Shown here: positions 63,425 to 64,000 of the stretch, piece after piece | Layout of the letters: every line of letters begins with the position of its first letter | Position numbering within the stretch: the stretch's first letter is position 1 | Assembly (NCBI GenBank): GCA_030035585.1 | Contig: CM057477.1 | Location: 59,439,447-59,503,446, forward strand | DNA length: 64,000 nucleotides | Source: Dugong dugon | Lineage: Eukaryota; Chordata; Mammalia; Sirenia; Dugongidae | Reading direction: 5' to 3' | The notes under the pieces: generated by a model | What the model saw: the letters and a program-made list of their open reading frames with translations, nothing else | The model's database searches: none | What the model was told of the DNA's origin: nothing | Program-made: the position numbers and the translations under genes

Positions 63425-64000
63425 ACTCCTATCAGAGACCAGCAAATAGGGGGTATGAGAAAGCAGCTTCATAGAGCTTCCAGCAGGAGACAGAACAACC
63501 GGTAAACAGCAATATACGCTTTCCCACCCCCCACCCTTCTTTGCCCACACTCGGCCTCCTCTGCTTCCCACAGCCACAATCTTTTGGCCGGGAAGCACCA
63601 GCTGCTTGGATTCCACCGCCTGCACTGACAGACTCCCCGAGTGCCATTTGTTGGCTGCTGGTGTTGCTTTTATCCGCTTCTATTGATTTCTTCCTTACCT
63701 CTCACCACCTCGCCCTCCTTTTGCTCAAATACCTGGCTCTGTGCACCATCTTTGCTTCTTCCTGAGGGGCTGTGGAGCTCCGTTTGAGAGTGGAGCTCCG
63801 TTCGAGTGTGGAACTGCTTCCCAATCCGTGCTGCCACACTGGTGGGATCCCGGGGCTTCTGTCTGTTTGTTTTCAATTGTTTTTCTTTTTCTTTTCTCGA
63901 ATTGGGAGCTCGTTCTGGCCGGGCAATGCTTTGCGGCTTGGGATCTACCCCCTCAGCTTGCGCAGACGCACAGAGGGATCCCTGAGCGCATTTCTTTTTC

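Larger units (their letters stand above)
63185..64000 (+). mobile_element. 5' UTR of an L1 LINE running off the window
   Basis: Base composition changes sharply to GC- and CpG-richer sequence at about 63190. The start contains agcaacatggcgctctaggc, then gatccgccatcttggac at 63410-63427. Both hold the ATGGC/GCCAT core of a YY1 site, as in L1 promoters. An 18-bp unit (tggagctccgttygagwg) is repeated twice and partly a third time at 63773-63819. ORF1 would be beyond 64000. Confidence 0.72.

Noticed and set aside
63290..63647. Overlapping minus-strand frames of 71-111 codons near the end
   Set aside because: They fall in the L1 5' UTR and have no recognised domain. An antisense L1 ORF was considered but cannot be supported from this sequence.

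Overview
This is about 64 kb of nuclear DNA from a placental mammal, almost certainly an afrothere and most likely an elephant or close paenungulate. It is densely packed with the tRNA-headed AfroSINE family, carries several copies of an RTE-type LINE in the style of elephant RTE1_LA, and has L1 elements with lineage-specific 3' UTRs. Older mammalian repeats (L2, MIR, MER5A-type, MaLR-type LTRs, ancient L1M) fill much of the rest. The afrothere call rests on recognising repeat families; species identity was not tested.

The only protein-coding gene I can support is VWA8 (von Willebrand factor A domain-containing 8, a large mitochondrial AAA+ ATPase), on the minus strand. Eight consecutive internal exons lie at 44237-44404, 40950-41114, 40548-40597, 38198-38306, 35357-35461, 22602-22733, 19710-19844 and 19543-19620. 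Each has GT/AG splice sites and they join in frame to 942 nt (314 codons) with no stop. They cover the end of the first AAA+ module, a linker, and the start of the second module with its Walker A motif. That motif is split by an intron of only 89 bp. Upstream exons must lie beyond 64000. Downstream exons must lie before position 1, because the first 19.5 kb hold none that I can find.

Layout: 1-460 three stacked L1 3' tails; 470-7665 a long decayed sense L1; 7693-7891 a MER5A-type hAT remnant; 7892-10620 an older L1 interrupted by a rearranged 28S rRNA retrocopy; 10755-11440 an antisense L1 3' UTR with an AfroSINE; 15584-18079 an LTR split by an RTE, itself split by an L1 and joined to an L2-like fragment; 19543-44404 VWA8 exons in repeat-rich introns, with a hAT-like element at 20610-21406 and an L1M/RTE/LTR nest at 31440-35120; 44405-63180 the next VWA8 intron, with AfroSINEs, L2, MIR and two solo LTRs that keep 5-bp target duplications; 63185-64000 the 5' UTR of another sense L1 that runs off the window.

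The most unusual item is the 28S-derived insertion (about 9289-10001): two copies of a 28S domain V piece fused to the same unidentified ~90-bp tail lie in opposite orientation around a 28S domain II piece. No bacterial-type operons, CRISPR arrays or functional RNA genes were seen.
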